A DNA stretch of 64,000 nt from the NCBI RefSeq assembly GCF_003151255.1, contig NZ_CP029481.1, forward strand, positions 806,001-870,000. The letters are read 5' to 3'. A program made the position numbers and the translations under genes. The DNA is from Microvirga sp. 17 mud 1-3 (GTDB lineage Bacteria; Pseudomonadota; Alphaproteobacteria; Rhizobiales; Beijerinckiaceae). The notes under the pieces are model-generated. The model searched no databases. It saw only the letters and a program-made list of their open reading frames with translations, and was not told where the DNA came from. The first letter of the stretch is position 1. Every line of letters starts with the position of its first letter. Positions 8,011-17,730 of the stretch are shown here, in pieces.

Positions 8011-9098
8011 GCTGGTCCCCACAACAGGATGCCGCCCTCAAAGCCGTCGCCGAATGGCTACGGCGCGGAGACCGCCCGGTCTTCCGCCTCTTCGGCTATG
8101 CGGGCACGGGCAAGACGACCCTGGCGCGGCATGTCGCCGAAGGGGTGGATGGCGAGGTCGCCTTCGGTGCCTATACGGGCAAGGCAGCCCTGGTGCTGCG
8201 CTCCAAAGGATGCCGCGACGCTTCGACGATCCATTCCATGATTTATCGCTCCCGCGAATCCGACGAAGGTGGGCCGCAATTCGTCCTGAACAGGCAGAGC
8301 CAGGCCGCCAAGGCGGATCTGATCGTGATCGACGAATGCTCGATGGTGGACGAGGAACTCGGCCGCGACCTCCTGTCCTTCGGTCAGCCCGTTCTCGTGC
8401 TCGGCGATCCGGCACAGTTGCCACCCGTGAAGGGCGGTGGATTCTTCACCGAGGCGGAGCCGGACGTGATGCTGACGGAGGTGCATCGCCAGGCGCAGGA
8501 CAACCCCATCGTGCACATGTCCATGAAGGTGCGGGAAGGGGGGCGTCTGGAACTCGGGACCTATGGTGAGAGCCGCGTCATCCGCCGTCGCGAGATCGAC
8601 GCAGCCCGCGTGATGGAGGCTGACCAGGTGCTGGTCGGCCTCAACAAGACGCGGCGCATGTACAATACACGCTTGCGCGAGCTCAATGGCTACCGTGACC
8701 CCATGCCCGCAGCGGGCGAGAAGCTCGTGTGCCTGCGCAACGACAAGACGAAGGGACTTCTCAACGGGGGCACCTGGAGCATTCAGGCCCTGCGCGGCAT
8801 CCGGAACGACTTCATCCGCATGGATGTGCTGCCCGACGACGATGGACGTCGGAAGACCGTGGAGGTCTCGGTTCACAAGGCCTTCTTCGAAGGAGGCGAG
8901 GAGGAGATTCCTTTTGCGCTACGCCGTGAGTCCGATGAATTCACCTACGGCTATGCGCTCACCGTCCACAAGGCTCAAGGCTCGCAGTGGGACGACCTGG
9001 TCCTGTTCGACGAATCCTATGCCTTCCGCGAGCACCGCAGCCGCTGGCTCTACACGGGCCTCACGCGGGCCGCCGAGAAGGCTACCGTGGTGATCTGA
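8007..9098 (+). CDS. SF1B helicase of RecD/Dda type
   Basis: A 363-residue ATP-dependent DNA helicase-like protein. Seen in order: Walker A GYAGTGKTT (near residues 30-38), Walker B LIVIDECSMVDE, motif III VLGDPAQLPPV, and the C-terminal UvrD_C_2-type motif GYALTVHKAQGSQWDD followed by YTGLTRA (motif VI). It lacks the RecD N-terminal region, so it is a short stand-alone helicase like phage T4 Dda rather than a RecBCD subunit. The ATG at 8007 overlaps the permease stop, so translation is probably coupled. Its role may be in replication fork or recombination repair. The permease partner does not explain the job. Confidence 0.88.
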   Translation: MSWSPQQDAALKAVAEWLRRGDRPVFRLFGYAGTGKTTLARHVAEGVDGEVAFGAYTGKAALVLRSKGCRDASTIHSMIYRSRESDEGGPQFVLNRQSQAAKADLIVIDECSMVDEELGRDLLSFGQPVLVLGDPAQLPPVKGGGFFTEAEPDVMLTEVHRQAQDNPIVHMSMKVREGGRLELGTYGESRVIRRREIDAARVMEADQVLVGLNKTRRMYNTRLRELNGYRDPMPAAGEKLVCLRNDKTKGLLNGGTWSIQALRGIRNDFIRMDVLPDDDGRRKTVEVSVHKAFFEGGEEEIPFALRRESDEFTYGYALTVHKAQGSQWDDLVLFDESYAFREHRSRWLYTGLTRAAEKATVVI

Positions 9099-9199
9099 CC
9101 GAGACGAGGGGTGAGCGGGCCTTCTTTTGTCGGAGAAACCGTTGATATGTGTGGGGCTACGCCCTATCGGTTATGCGGCACCCCAACAGGCAATATCCC

Positions 9200-9230
9200 G
9201 GTTGGCGGACAAGCCCTGTAACCGCCAACC
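9200..9230 (+). promoter_or_regulatory. hairpin just upstream of the histidine kinase start
   Basis: A perfect 9-bp inverted repeat, GGTTGGCGG (9200-9208) and CCGCCAACC (9222-9230) with a 13-base loop, ends only 9 bases before the ATG at 9240. The short CGAGGGA ribosome site sits between hairpin and start. It could be a protein operator or a translational control hairpin of the kinase-KaiC-receiver operon. No T tract follows, so it is not a standard terminator of the helicase gene. Confidence 0.5.
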
Positions 9231-9239
9231 CCGAGGGAC

Positions 9240-10025
9240 ATGGTGCCCGATATAGAAACGGCGACACGGATTGAGGAGCTTGAGCGTCAGATCGTCGATC
9301 TGCGTGATGCGGTTGCTGCGAGGGATGCCTTTCTGGCGATGGCCGCCCACGAATTGCGCAACCCCATGACGCCGATCCTGGCCCATGTACAACGTCTGCG
9401 CCGGATCATCGACGCGCCCAGGCCGCTGGGGGACGGCTCCGCCAGAGGCGATCTCGCAGGTGGGCTCGCCCGTCTCGAGAAACTGGTCGAGCATTATGTG
9501 CGCCGTGCGACCGCCCTGCTCGAAGTCTCGCGCATGACTACCGGCAAACGGAACCTGGATATCGAGTCCTTCGATCTGGCCGAACTGGCGCACGAGATCG
9601 TCGAGGCGGCGCAGCCTGCGGCCCATTACGCCGGCTCGTCCATCGCTCTCGATGCCCCGGATGCAGCCGTGGTCCGCAGCGACCGGCTGGCCATGGAGCA
9701 AATCCTCGACAATCTGGTCTCGAATGCCATCAAATATGGCCAAGGGCGTCCAATCGACCTCAAGGTCCGCTCGGATACGGATCGTGCCATCGTCTCGGTC
9801 CGGGATCGGGGCATCGGCATATCGGCTGCGGATCGGGCCCGAATCTTCGGCCAGTTCGAACGGGCCGTCGGCCTGGGATCGTCGATCGGAGGCTTCGGAG
9901 TGGGGCTGTGGGTGGTCGGACAATTGGTGGACGCAATGGGAGCGAGGATCCAGGTGGAAAGCTCGCCCGGGGAGGGGACGACCATGACGCTTCACCTCCC
10001 TCGAAACGAAACGGATCTGACATGA
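9240..10025 (+). CDS. soluble sensor histidine kinase
   Basis: A 261-residue kinase without membrane helix or recognisable input domain. A short coiled coil (residues 8-30) leads into the HisKA H-box AAHELRNP with phospho-acceptor His37. The HATPase domain follows: N-box EQILDNLVSNAIKYG (Asn158, Asn162), G1 box DRGIGIS (Asp189) and G2 box GGFGVGLWV (218-226). It is first in a three-gene operon with a double KaiC ATPase 22 bases downstream and a lone receiver. With no sensor domain of its own, it presumably takes its signal from a partner, and the KaiC protein is the obvious candidate. Confidence 0.92.
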   Translation: MVPDIETATRIEELERQIVDLRDAVAARDAFLAMAAHELRNPMTPILAHVQRLRRIIDAPRPLGDGSARGDLAGGLARLEKLVEHYVRRATALLEVSRMTTGKRNLDIESFDLAELAHEIVEAAQPAAHYAGSSIALDAPDAAVVRSDRLAMEQILDNLVSNAIKYGQGRPIDLKVRSDTDRAIVSVRDRGIGISAADRARIFGQFERAVGLGSSIGGFGVGLWVVGQLVDAMGARIQVESSPGEGTTMTLHLPRNETDLT

Positions 10026-10047
10026 ACGACAAGATGAGGGGCATCCG

Positions 10048-11565
10048 GTGAGCGACAGGCGCATCGAAAAGCTCTCGACAGGCATCGAGGGGCTGGACAC
10101 CATCCTTGAGGGAGGCGTCCTCCGCGGAGGAATCTATATCGTGCAGGGCACCCCCGGTGCCGGCAAGACGATCCTCGGCAACCAGCTCTGTTTCAATCAC
10201 GCGGCGCGGGGCGGGCGGGCACTCTACGTGACCCTGCTCGCCGAAACGCATGGGCGGATGCTCGCCCACATCAGTCAGCTTTCCTATTTTGACGAGACCG
10301 CCATTCCGGATGGCGTGTCGTATCTCAGCGCCTTCAGAATTTTGGAGACGGAGGGCCTCAAGGGACTTACCGAAGCACTACGGCGGGAAATCCGCGCACG
10401 ACAGGTCGATCTCCTGATTCTCGACGGACTCGTCTCGGCCGAGGAAACCGCAGGTACACCCCGGGAGTTCAAGAAGTTCATCCATGAACTCCAGATCCAG
10501 GCAGACCTAGCGGATTGCACCATGGTTCTTCTCACCAGCGCAGCCGCCGATCAGGGCTTCGCGTCTGCGGAACACACGATGGTGGACGGCCTCATCGAGC
10601 TGAGGACCCGCCTGCGGGGGCGGCGCTCCGAGCGCGAGCTGATCGTTCACAAGATGCGTGGCGGCGGATTCATCCGTGGCCTGCATTCCTTCCAGGTCAC
10701 GACGGACGGCATCGTTGTCCAGCCGCGCATCGAGGCTCTTCTCGCAACGCCCAGCCGCCCGGTCGCGACAGACGGGCCTATGCTGTCAACAGGCATCCCG
10801 GCTCTCGATGGGCTGCTCGGCGGCGGCCTGCACCGCCATTCCACGACCCTCGTGATGGGACCGGCCGGTTCCGGAAAGAGCACGATCGGTCAGCATTTCC
10901 TCGGCGCTGCGCATGAGCCGGGTCTCTATTTGAGCTTCGACGAGGACCCGAAGGCGATCCGCTTCAAGGCCCAGTCCCTGAACCTTCCGGTGGCACAGCT
11001 GTTCGACAGCGGAGAGGTCGAGATCATCTGGCAGCCATCGACGGAGGGGATCTTCGACGAGGTCTGCATCCGGCTTCTGGATCAGGTCCGGTCGCGGGGC
11101 GTGCGACGGGTATTCATCGACGGCATCAACGATTTCGTCCACATGACCGGCGAGGAGGACCGGATCGGCCCTGCATTGACCGCGCTGGCCAACGAGTTCA
11201 GCGCCCTCGGTGCAACCCTGGTCGGGACCTTCGAGCTGGACTTCAATGGCATCGTGCCGGGCCAGCCTCTCACGGGCCTGCCGATCCTGGGGCTGTCTCC
11301 GATTGCGGAGAACATCGTGGCCATGCGCTTTGCGGCCCTCGGCGCGGATATTCACCGCCTCATCGTGGCTCTGAAGGCGCGCGACAACGCTCTGCGACCT
11401 CAGTTCCGGCGCTATGAGCTGACCGCGCGGGGCGTCGAGATCGAAGCCGATTCCGGCCAGGCCGACCTGATCCTGCAGGAATTGGTGCGTCAGGGCGGAG
11501 CAAGTCCCGCTCCCTTCTCGACGGCTCCGTTCTATCCCGACAGGCCTTCGGGAGACGGCACGTGA
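10048..11565 (+). CDS. KaiC-like double-domain ATPase
   Basis: A 505-residue RecA-fold protein with two KaiC domains (about 8-235 and 248-470). CI has Walker A GTPGAGKT (34-41); CII has GPAGSGKS (271-278). Both have the KaiC-style hexamer start STGI-LD-GGL/V. In cyanobacterial KaiC the CII phosphosites are Ser431-Thr432; the matching stretch here is LSPIAEN, so Ser417 is kept and Thr is replaced by Pro418. The CII catalytic Glu pair appears as Asp-Glu in SFDEDP. GTG 10048 is the start, followed directly by the first KaiC motif. KaiA and KaiB genes are absent from the window. The gene lies between a kinase and a receiver, and its stop overlaps the receiver start. Its role is probably signal integration rather than a full clock. 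Confidence 0.92.
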   Translation: MSDRRIEKLSTGIEGLDTILEGGVLRGGIYIVQGTPGAGKTILGNQLCFNHAARGGRALYVTLLAETHGRMLAHISQLSYFDETAIPDGVSYLSAFRILETEGLKGLTEALRREIRARQVDLLILDGLVSAEETAGTPREFKKFIHELQIQADLADCTMVLLTSAAADQGFASAEHTMVDGLIELRTRLRGRRSERELIVHKMRGGGFIRGLHSFQVTTDGIVVQPRIEALLATPSRPVATDGPMLSTGIPALDGLLGGGLHRHSTTLVMGPAGSGKSTIGQHFLGAAHEPGLYLSFDEDPKAIRFKAQSLNLPVAQLFDSGEVEIIWQPSTEGIFDEVCIRLLDQVRSRGVRRVFIDGINDFVHMTGEEDRIGPALTALANEFSALGATLVGTFELDFNGIVPGQPLTGLPILGLSPIAENIVAMRFAALGADIHRLIVALKARDNALRPQFRRYELTARGVEIEADSGQADLILQELVRQGGASPAPFSTAPFYPDRPSGDGT

Positions 11566-11918
11566 AGACCATTCTCGTTGTGGACGATGAATGGGCGATC
11601 GCCGAGGTTCTCGAGGCACTGCTCGGGGATGAGGGCTATCGGGTCATCGTCGCCAATAATGGAAAGCAGGGGCTTGAACGCCTGGGGGAATGGCGTCCCG
11701 ACCTCATCATGCTCGACTTCATGATGCCGATCATGGACGGGCCGGCGACGTTCGCGCTCCTCAAGGCGAACCCCGCCACATCCTCCATCCCGGTCATCCT
11801 CATGAGCTCCCTGCCGGAGGAGACCGTCGCGGAGCGATGCGCCGGCTACAGTGCCTTCCTGCGCAAGCCCTTTCGGATCGCGGCCGTTCTGGACGCCATC
11901 GACAAGGCCCTCGGCTGA
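11562..11918 (+). CDS. single-domain response regulator
   Basis: A 118-residue receiver domain alone, with no output domain. Acidic pocket Asp8-Asp9, phospho-acceptor Asp52 in MLDFMMP, Ser82 in the conserved Thr/Ser position (LMSS) and Lys102 in the RKPF motif are all present, so it should be phosphorylated normally. GTG 11562 overlaps the KaiC stop (GTGA). It probably receives phosphate from the kinase at 9240 and acts on another protein, possibly the KaiC protein itself, like CheY- or DivK-type regulators. Confidence 0.93.
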   Translation: MKTILVVDDEWAIAEVLEALLGDEGYRVIVANNGKQGLERLGEWRPDLIMLDFMMPIMDGPATFALLKANPATSSIPVILMSSLPEETVAERCAGYSAFLRKPFRIAAVLDAIDKALG

Positions 11919-12011
11919 CGCGATCCTGATCCGTATGCGCGCCGCATGGAACCTGAACGGTTCCGTGACTTTATGTCTGGGAAGCGACCATGTTCCGGAC
12001 AGGAGTCGGCG

Positions 12012-12185
12012 ATGCTGAAATGGGCCCTCATCTTTCTCGTGATCTCCCTCGTGGCAGGGGCCCTGGGCTTCACGGGTGTCGCATCGGGCGCCAAGACCAT
12101 CGCCAAGATCCTCTTCGGCCTATTCCTCGTTCTTTTCATCATCCTGCTGCTCCTTGCCTGGAGCGCGGGCGAAATGATGTTCTAG
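12012..12185 (+). CDS. DUF1328 (YtjA-like) small membrane protein
   Basis: A 57-residue protein with two membrane helices and the family pattern [20 protein letters not shown] followed by [14 protein letters not shown]. Such peptides are frequent in proteobacterial stress regulons; function unknown. ATG 12012 follows AGGAGTCGGCG. A short palindrome GGAACC-TGAAC-GGTTCC at 11947-11963 lies about 50 bases upstream and could be an operator. I find no full EcfG match here. Confidence 0.85.
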   Translation: MLKWALIFLVISLVAGALGFTGVASGAKTIAKILFGLFLVLFIILLLLAWSAGEMMF

Positions 12186-12295
12186 CTTTTTCAGCCCGCC
12201 GGCGCGGTCCCTGCATATTGCTCCGCTCACTCATGCGCGCAGTGCATGAGGACCCTGCTTCGTTGGGGTATGTTCCCTTAAGGAAGGCCCGCTAA

Positions 12296-13480
<1,185 letters not shown>

Positions 13481-13510
13481 GGCAGGGGCTGAGATCAGAA
13501 TTGCGTTCGG

Positions 13511-13532
13511 GGCGGGCGTCGATGCGCCCGCC
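13511..13532. terminator. hairpin between convergent TRAP and transglycosylase genes
   Basis: GGCGGGCG (13511-13518) pairs with CGCCCGCC (13525-13532) around a 6-base loop. It lies between two converging genes, which suits a bidirectional terminator, but no T run follows. Confidence 0.45.
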
Positions 13533-13540
13533 TCACGGCC

Positions 13541-14377
13541 TTACTGACTTGCGCCTTCGACGGCCATGTCCCGGCCAGCCAGCTTGCTGGCGAAATAGGC
13601 GACGGTCTGCGAATAGACCTGCGACTTGTTCCATTGCCGCAGAGCCTCGAAATTGGGCGTGCCGGGCGACCAGTCCGCGCCGCGCACCCAGCCGTGGCCC
13701 TTGAGGTAGTTCGCCGTGGAGGCGAGCACGTCGATCGGGCTGTGAAGCAGGTCCGCCCGTCCATCGCCGTCGAAATCGACCGCGTAGCGCACATAGGATG
13801 TGGGCATGAACTGAGTCTGGCCGAGCTCACCGGCCCATGCGCCGCGCATTTCGTCGGGCCTCAGGTCTCCCCGGTCCACGATCCGCAGGGCATCGAAGAG
13901 CTGCCCCTGGAACATCTCCGTGCGCCGGCAATCGTACGCGAGGGTCGCGACGGACCGGATCGTTGCCATATTGCCCTTCACGGCCCCGAAATCGCTCTCC
14001 AGCCCCCAGATCGCCACCAGAACAGGGCCCGGAACGCCGAATTGCTGCTCGATGCGCGCCAGCGCGCCCGCATGCTTGCGCAGCAGCGCCGCCCCGTTCT
14101 TGAGCCGGTAGGCCGAGACCATGCGGCCGGCGAACTGCTCGAAGCTCTGCTTGAAGACGCCCTGGCCGCGATCTTTCCGGATCACGCTCGGGTCGAAGGT
14201 GACGCCCGCCAATCCGGCCTCGACGGCCGCTGAGGAAATGCCCTGCTGAGCGGCTTCCTGGCGAATGTCGCCGAGCCATTTCTCGAAACCGGCAGGATCC
14301 CGGCAGGTTGCCGCACTGACCGGTCCCGCCGCCATCAGGCCCATCGCGAGAATCCAAAGGCGCATCGTGGCCGACAT
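13541..14377 (-). CDS. lytic murein transglycosylase (MltB/SLT_2 type)
   Basis: A 278-residue periplasmic enzyme that cleaves the MurNAc-GlcNAc bond of peptidoglycan to form anhydro ends. It has a signal peptide (cleavage near VSAA, residue 23), the catalytic Glu127 in IWGLESDFG, and the later family motifs GELGQTQFMPTSY and DFDGDGRADLL. It ends shortly after the catalytic domain and lacks the C-terminal peptidoglycan-binding domain found in some relatives. The gene runs alone, convergent with the TRAP gene and divergent from the secreted unknown at 14521. Confidence 0.92.
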   Translation of the reverse strand: MSATMRLWILAMGLMAAGPVSAATCRDPAGFEKWLGDIRQEAAQQGISSAAVEAGLAGVTFDPSVIRKDRGQGVFKQSFEQFAGRMVSAYRLKNGAALLRKHAGALARIEQQFGVPGPVLVAIWGLESDFGAVKGNMATIRSVATLAYDCRRTEMFQGQLFDALRIVDRGDLRPDEMRGAWAGELGQTQFMPTSYVRYAVDFDGDGRADLLHSPIDVLASTANYLKGHGWVRGADWSPGTPNFEALRQWNKSQVYSQTVAYFASKLAGRDMAVEGASQ

Positions 14378-14520
14378 CGGTTCTCTCCAAATTTTGCCAA
14401 GTTTGCTTTGTCAAGGTTTCTGGCGACCTAGGGTCCGATCGGGACAACTCAAGAGGACGGCGCAACCGGAAGCTCCGCAGGGCGTTTCCATGACGAGCCC
14501 TTCTGCTTGCGGAGACATCC

Positions 14521-15159
14521 ATGACATTGCGAGTGTGGCCGATTCATCTTCCGGCATTTTTCCTGGCCGCAATCGTCCTGTCGGTGGCTGGCGTTCCCGG
14601 GCAGGCGGCGGCACGCCTTGCCGGCGATATCGGATCCGGCATCTCGGCGGATTTCGACATGCGAGCGGACCGGACCCGCATTACCCGGCGTGTCGGGAAT
14701 GCCTGTATGACGATGGTGCTTCCCCGCGCGTGGAATGTCGCATCGCAGGATGCGGAGCGTACCGTCCTGTCTGCCGCCGATGGTGTGGAACTCGAACTGG
14801 TCCTGCGCCCCGCCCGCGCCGCAAAGGACCTGCCGCAATCCGATATCGCGAGCCGGGACGCGGCGCTCCTCCAGCGGGATCACGAGGGCCTGTTCGGACG
14901 CCCTGCCCAGGCGGCCACCCTGGTGTCCCTGCCGGCAGGCGCCAAGCGCTGGACCGCCACATGGGTGGATGCCAGCCTGCCGAGCGCCTCCCGGGAGGTG
15001 ACCCTGGACACCCTCATCGTCCCATTCTCCGACGAATGGGTGATCGAGTTGTCCCTGGCCCAGGCGGGAGCGCCCGCAGACTACGAGCGGCTGATGACGA
15101 ACCTCCTCCTGAGCTTGCGGCGTGAGCCTGCCGAGACTTGCCCTGCCCGAACGCCGTGA
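14521..15159 (+). CDS. secreted protein of unknown function
   Basis: A 212-residue protein with a signal peptide (residues 1-30, cleavage near GQAAA). I do not recognise the family. The mature part holds one Cys early (NACMTM) and another at the very end, and ends with a segment ADYERLMTNLLLSLRREP that looks like the tail of small periplasmic domains such as DUF1795-like folds. ATG 14521 opens the signal peptide. About 85 bases separate it from the arsC-like gene on the same strand. Confidence 0.65.
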   Translation: MTLRVWPIHLPAFFLAAIVLSVAGVPGQAAARLAGDIGSGISADFDMRADRTRITRRVGNACMTMVLPRAWNVASQDAERTVLSAADGVELELVLRPARAAKDLPQSDIASRDAALLQRDHEGLFGRPAQAATLVSLPAGAKRWTATWVDASLPSASREVTLDTLIVPFSDEWVIELSLAQAGAPADYERLMTNLLLSLRREPAETCPARTP

Positions 15160-15244
15160 TGCGCCGCTCTCGTCCGGAGCCGCTCACGCCCTATCATGCG
15201 GGAATGCTCCGACCGTTCCGTCACCCACATCCGGAAAGCCGTTC

Positions 15245-15673
15245 ATGGACGTCATCATCTATCACAATCCCGCCTGCGGCACCTCGCGCAACACCCTCGG
15301 GCTCATCCGCAACGCCGGCATCGAGCCGCACATCATCGAATATCTGAAGACGCCGCCGACCCGGCTCCTCCTGCGGCAGCTGATCGACAGGATGGGGATT
15401 CCGGTTCGGGATCTCGTCAGGGAAAAGGAAGACCTCTTTCGAGAGCTCGGCCTCGACCGCCCCGATGTGACCGACGATGCGCTTCTCGATGCCATGGTGG
15501 CGCATCCGAAGCTGATCAACCGCCCCATCGTGGTGACGTCGCGCGGCGTCAGACTGTGCCGCCCCTCGGAAGCGGTGCCCGATATTCTGCCCGCGCCCCA
15601 GCAGGGCGAATTCCGAAAGGAGAGCGGCGAGATCGTCATCGATGCGGCCGGCCGACGTGCCGGGACGGCCTGA
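15245..15673 (+). CDS. arsC: ArsC-family arsenate reductase (glutaredoxin type)
   Basis: A 142-residue thioredoxin-fold protein. The N-terminal motif HNPACGTSRNT holds catalytic Cys11, and NRPIVVTSRGVRLCRPSE is the conserved Arg-rich segment that binds the oxyanion. In the family the enzyme reduces arsenate to arsenite with glutathione and glutaredoxin. The ATG at 15245 is right for the motif position. No ars operon surrounds it, so YffB/Spx-like housekeeping roles remain possible, although the Arg-rich segment favours true ArsC. Confidence 0.87.
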   Translation: MDVIIYHNPACGTSRNTLGLIRNAGIEPHIIEYLKTPPTRLLLRQLIDRMGIPVRDLVREKEDLFRELGLDRPDVTDDALLDAMVAHPKLINRPIVVTSRGVRLCRPSEAVPDILPAPQQGEFRKESGEIVIDAAGRRAGTA

Positions 15674-15698
15674 GACAGGACCGAGGAAAGGACACGGG

Positions 15699-16481
15699 AT
15701 GGAACTCGAAGGCAAGGTCGCTCTCGTTACGGGAGCCGGCTCGGGAATCGGCAAGGCCGCGGCGCTCCGGCTCGCGAAGGAGGGGGCTGCCATCGGCGCG
15801 CTGAGCCGCACGGAGAGCGAAGTTCGTAAGACCGTCGCGGAGATCGAGCGCAACGGCGGCAGGGCCGTCGCCCTGGTGGCGGACATTGCCGAGGAAGAGC
15901 CGATGAAGCAGGCGGTTTCCGATCTCGTCAGCGCTTTCGGCCGCCTCGACATCGTGTTCGCCAATGCGGGCATCAACGGCGTCTGGGCGCCCATCGACGA
16001 TCTTACGCCTGCCGAGTGGGACCGGACCATCGGCATCAATCTGCGCGGCACCTATCTGACCCTTCATTATGCCGTCCCTCATCTCAAGAAGGCCAAGGGC
16101 GGCGCCATCGTGATCACGGCGTCGATCAACGGCACGCGCACCTTCACGAGCGCCGGCGCGACGGCCTATTCGGCTACGAAGGCGGCTCAGGTCGCCATGG
16201 CGCAGATGCTTGCCCTCGAACTCGCCAAACACCGCATCCGCGTCAACGCCATCTGCCCCGGTCACATCGCCACGAGCATTCCCGACAATACGTCCTGGCG
16301 CCACACGGACGAGGCGAGGGTCGCGGCGGAATACCCGGACGGCGACATCCCGCTCACCGGCGGCGAGGCGGGGACCAGCGAGGAGGTAGCCGACCTCGTG
16401 CTCTTCCTCGTCTCGGACCGGGCGCGGCACATCACCGGCACGCCGGTCTGGATCGACGGCGGGCAGTCTCTCCTGGTCTGA
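15699..16481 (+). CDS. SDR-family oxidoreductase (FabG-like)
   Basis: A 260-residue classical short-chain dehydrogenase: TGAGSGIG at 11-18, NAG at 89-91, catalytic Ser142, Tyr157 and Lys161, and the C-terminal ITGTPVWIDGGQSL strand. NAD(P)-dependent alcohol/ketone chemistry, substrate unknown. The start ATG 15699 follows GAGGAAAGGACACGGG, 25 bases after the arsC stop, so the two are probably cotranscribed. Confidence 0.92.
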   Translation: MELEGKVALVTGAGSGIGKAAALRLAKEGAAIGALSRTESEVRKTVAEIERNGGRAVALVADIAEEEPMKQAVSDLVSAFGRLDIVFANAGINGVWAPIDDLTPAEWDRTIGINLRGTYLTLHYAVPHLKKAKGGAIVITASINGTRTFTSAGATAYSATKAAQVAMAQMLALELAKHRIRVNAICPGHIATSIPDNTSWRHTDEARVAAEYPDGDIPLTGGEAGTSEEVADLVLFLVSDRARHITGTPVWIDGGQSLLV

Positions 16482-16491
16482 CGATGTCCGG

Positions 16492-17730
16492 TCAGGAACT
16501 GGGCACCAGCTCGGTTCCCACCGGCACGGCAGGCTCCGGCACGAAAGCTTCCTTCTCGGCCTCGGGCGGCGCCGCGCGCTGCCTGATGCGATAGACGCCC
16601 CATGCGGCGATCAGCACTTGGGCCAGGATGGTCGTATAGGCAAGGCCGCGCGGCCCGAACAACGACATCGCCATTCCGGACACGATAGGGCCCGCGGTCG
16701 AGCCGGCACCGAGGACGATCAGGAGGCCGCCCGAGGCCGCCACGAACTCGCCCGGCTTCACCATGTCGTTCACGTGCGCCGTGACGATACTGTAGGTGGG
16801 GATGACACTCCCGCCGAAGACCGCGACACAGAAATAGAGCACCCAGGCGGGCGGCTTCGCGGGCACGAAGGTGAGGAGGGCGAGAATGATCGCGGCAGCC
16901 GCGCCCGCGGCCGCGATGATGACGAGGCGCCGGTCCATCCGGTCCGAGAGCCAGCCCAAGGGCCAGGTCATGGCGAAGCCGCCGAGGGTGCCGCAGGCCA
17001 TGAAGATCGCGATACCGCCCGTATCGAGCCCCGCTTCGTGCGCGAACAGGGGGCCGAGGGCGAAGAAGGATGCGCTGGTGACGCCGCATAGGAAGGCCGC
17101 CACCAGTCCGAAAGGCGATTGCCCATAGAGCCGAGGCAGGCTGATTCCGGCTTCGCCCGTTGCGTGAGCCGGCGCCGTTGCGCGGGACAGGGCAATCGGC
17201 ACGAGCGCCAGGGAAATGATCATCGACACAGCGCAGAACAGGCGAAATCCAGCCGGGTCGCCGGCCGGCAGGAGAAGCTGCCCGCCGATTCCCGCGATGA
17301 GCCCGGTCATGCCGTAAAGGCTCAGGATCTGACCGCGCGTCTCACCGCTGGCTGTGCTGTTGAGCCAGCTCTCTACCACCATGAAGAGCCCGGCGAAGCA
17401 GAAGCCCGTCAGAGCCCGGGCGGCGATCCACACGACCGGATGAATGGCGAGCAGATGAAACAGGGCCGTGGACGCGGCGACCGCTGCGAGCGCCGCGAAG
17501 GTGCGGGTATGCCCCACCCGCGCGATCACGGTTCCGGCCCAGAGCGAACCGAGCACGATCCCGGCCCAGAAGGCAGCGCCGACGGCCCCGACCTCCGTGG
17601 GCGAGAAGGTCTCGATGCTTCCGCGAATGCTCAGGAGCGTACCTTGCAGCGTGTTGCCCATCTGCATGAGGCCATAGCCCAGAAGGAGTGCCAGCAGGGT
17701 CGGCAGAACGTTGCGAAGGGAAGTCTGCAT
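16492..17730 (-). CDS. MFS transporter
   Basis: A 412-residue, twelve-helix major facilitator protein similar in plan to the YcaD-type group. The loop between helices 2 and 3 has GTVIARVGHTRTF and the mirrored loop in the second half has GWLSDRMDRR, the two MFS motif-A positions. Helix 5 region has FMVVESWLNSTASGETRGQ, which is typical of the YcaD set. ATG 17730 is preferred over the ATG at 17751 because GAAGGAC lies between them. The gene converges with the SDR gene with only 10 bases between stops. The substrate is unknown. Confidence 0.88.
   Translation of the reverse strand: MQTSLRNVLPTLLALLLGYGLMQMGNTLQGTLLSIRGSIETFSPTEVGAVGAAFWAGIVLGSLWAGTVIARVGHTRTFAALAAVAASTALFHLLAIHPVVWIAARALTGFCFAGLFMVVESWLNSTASGETRGQILSLYGMTGLIAGIGGQLLLPAGDPAGFRLFCAVSMIISLALVPIALSRATAPAHATGEAGISLPRLYGQSPFGLVAAFLCGVTSASFFALGPLFAHEAGLDTGGIAIFMACGTLGGFAMTWPLGWLSDRMDRRLVIIAAAGAAAAIILALLTFVPAKPPAWVLYFCVAVFGGSVIPTYSIVTAHVNDMVKPGEFVAASGGLLIVLGAGSTAGPIVSGMAMSLFGPRGLAYTTILAQVLIAAWGVYRIRQRAAPPEAEKEAFVPEPAVPVGTELVPSS

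Noticed and set aside
11947..11975. A possible EcfG promoter for the DUF1328 gene (GGAAC at 11947)
   Set aside because: No CGTT occurs 16 or 17 bases downstream; the GGAAC word belongs to a short palindrome instead.
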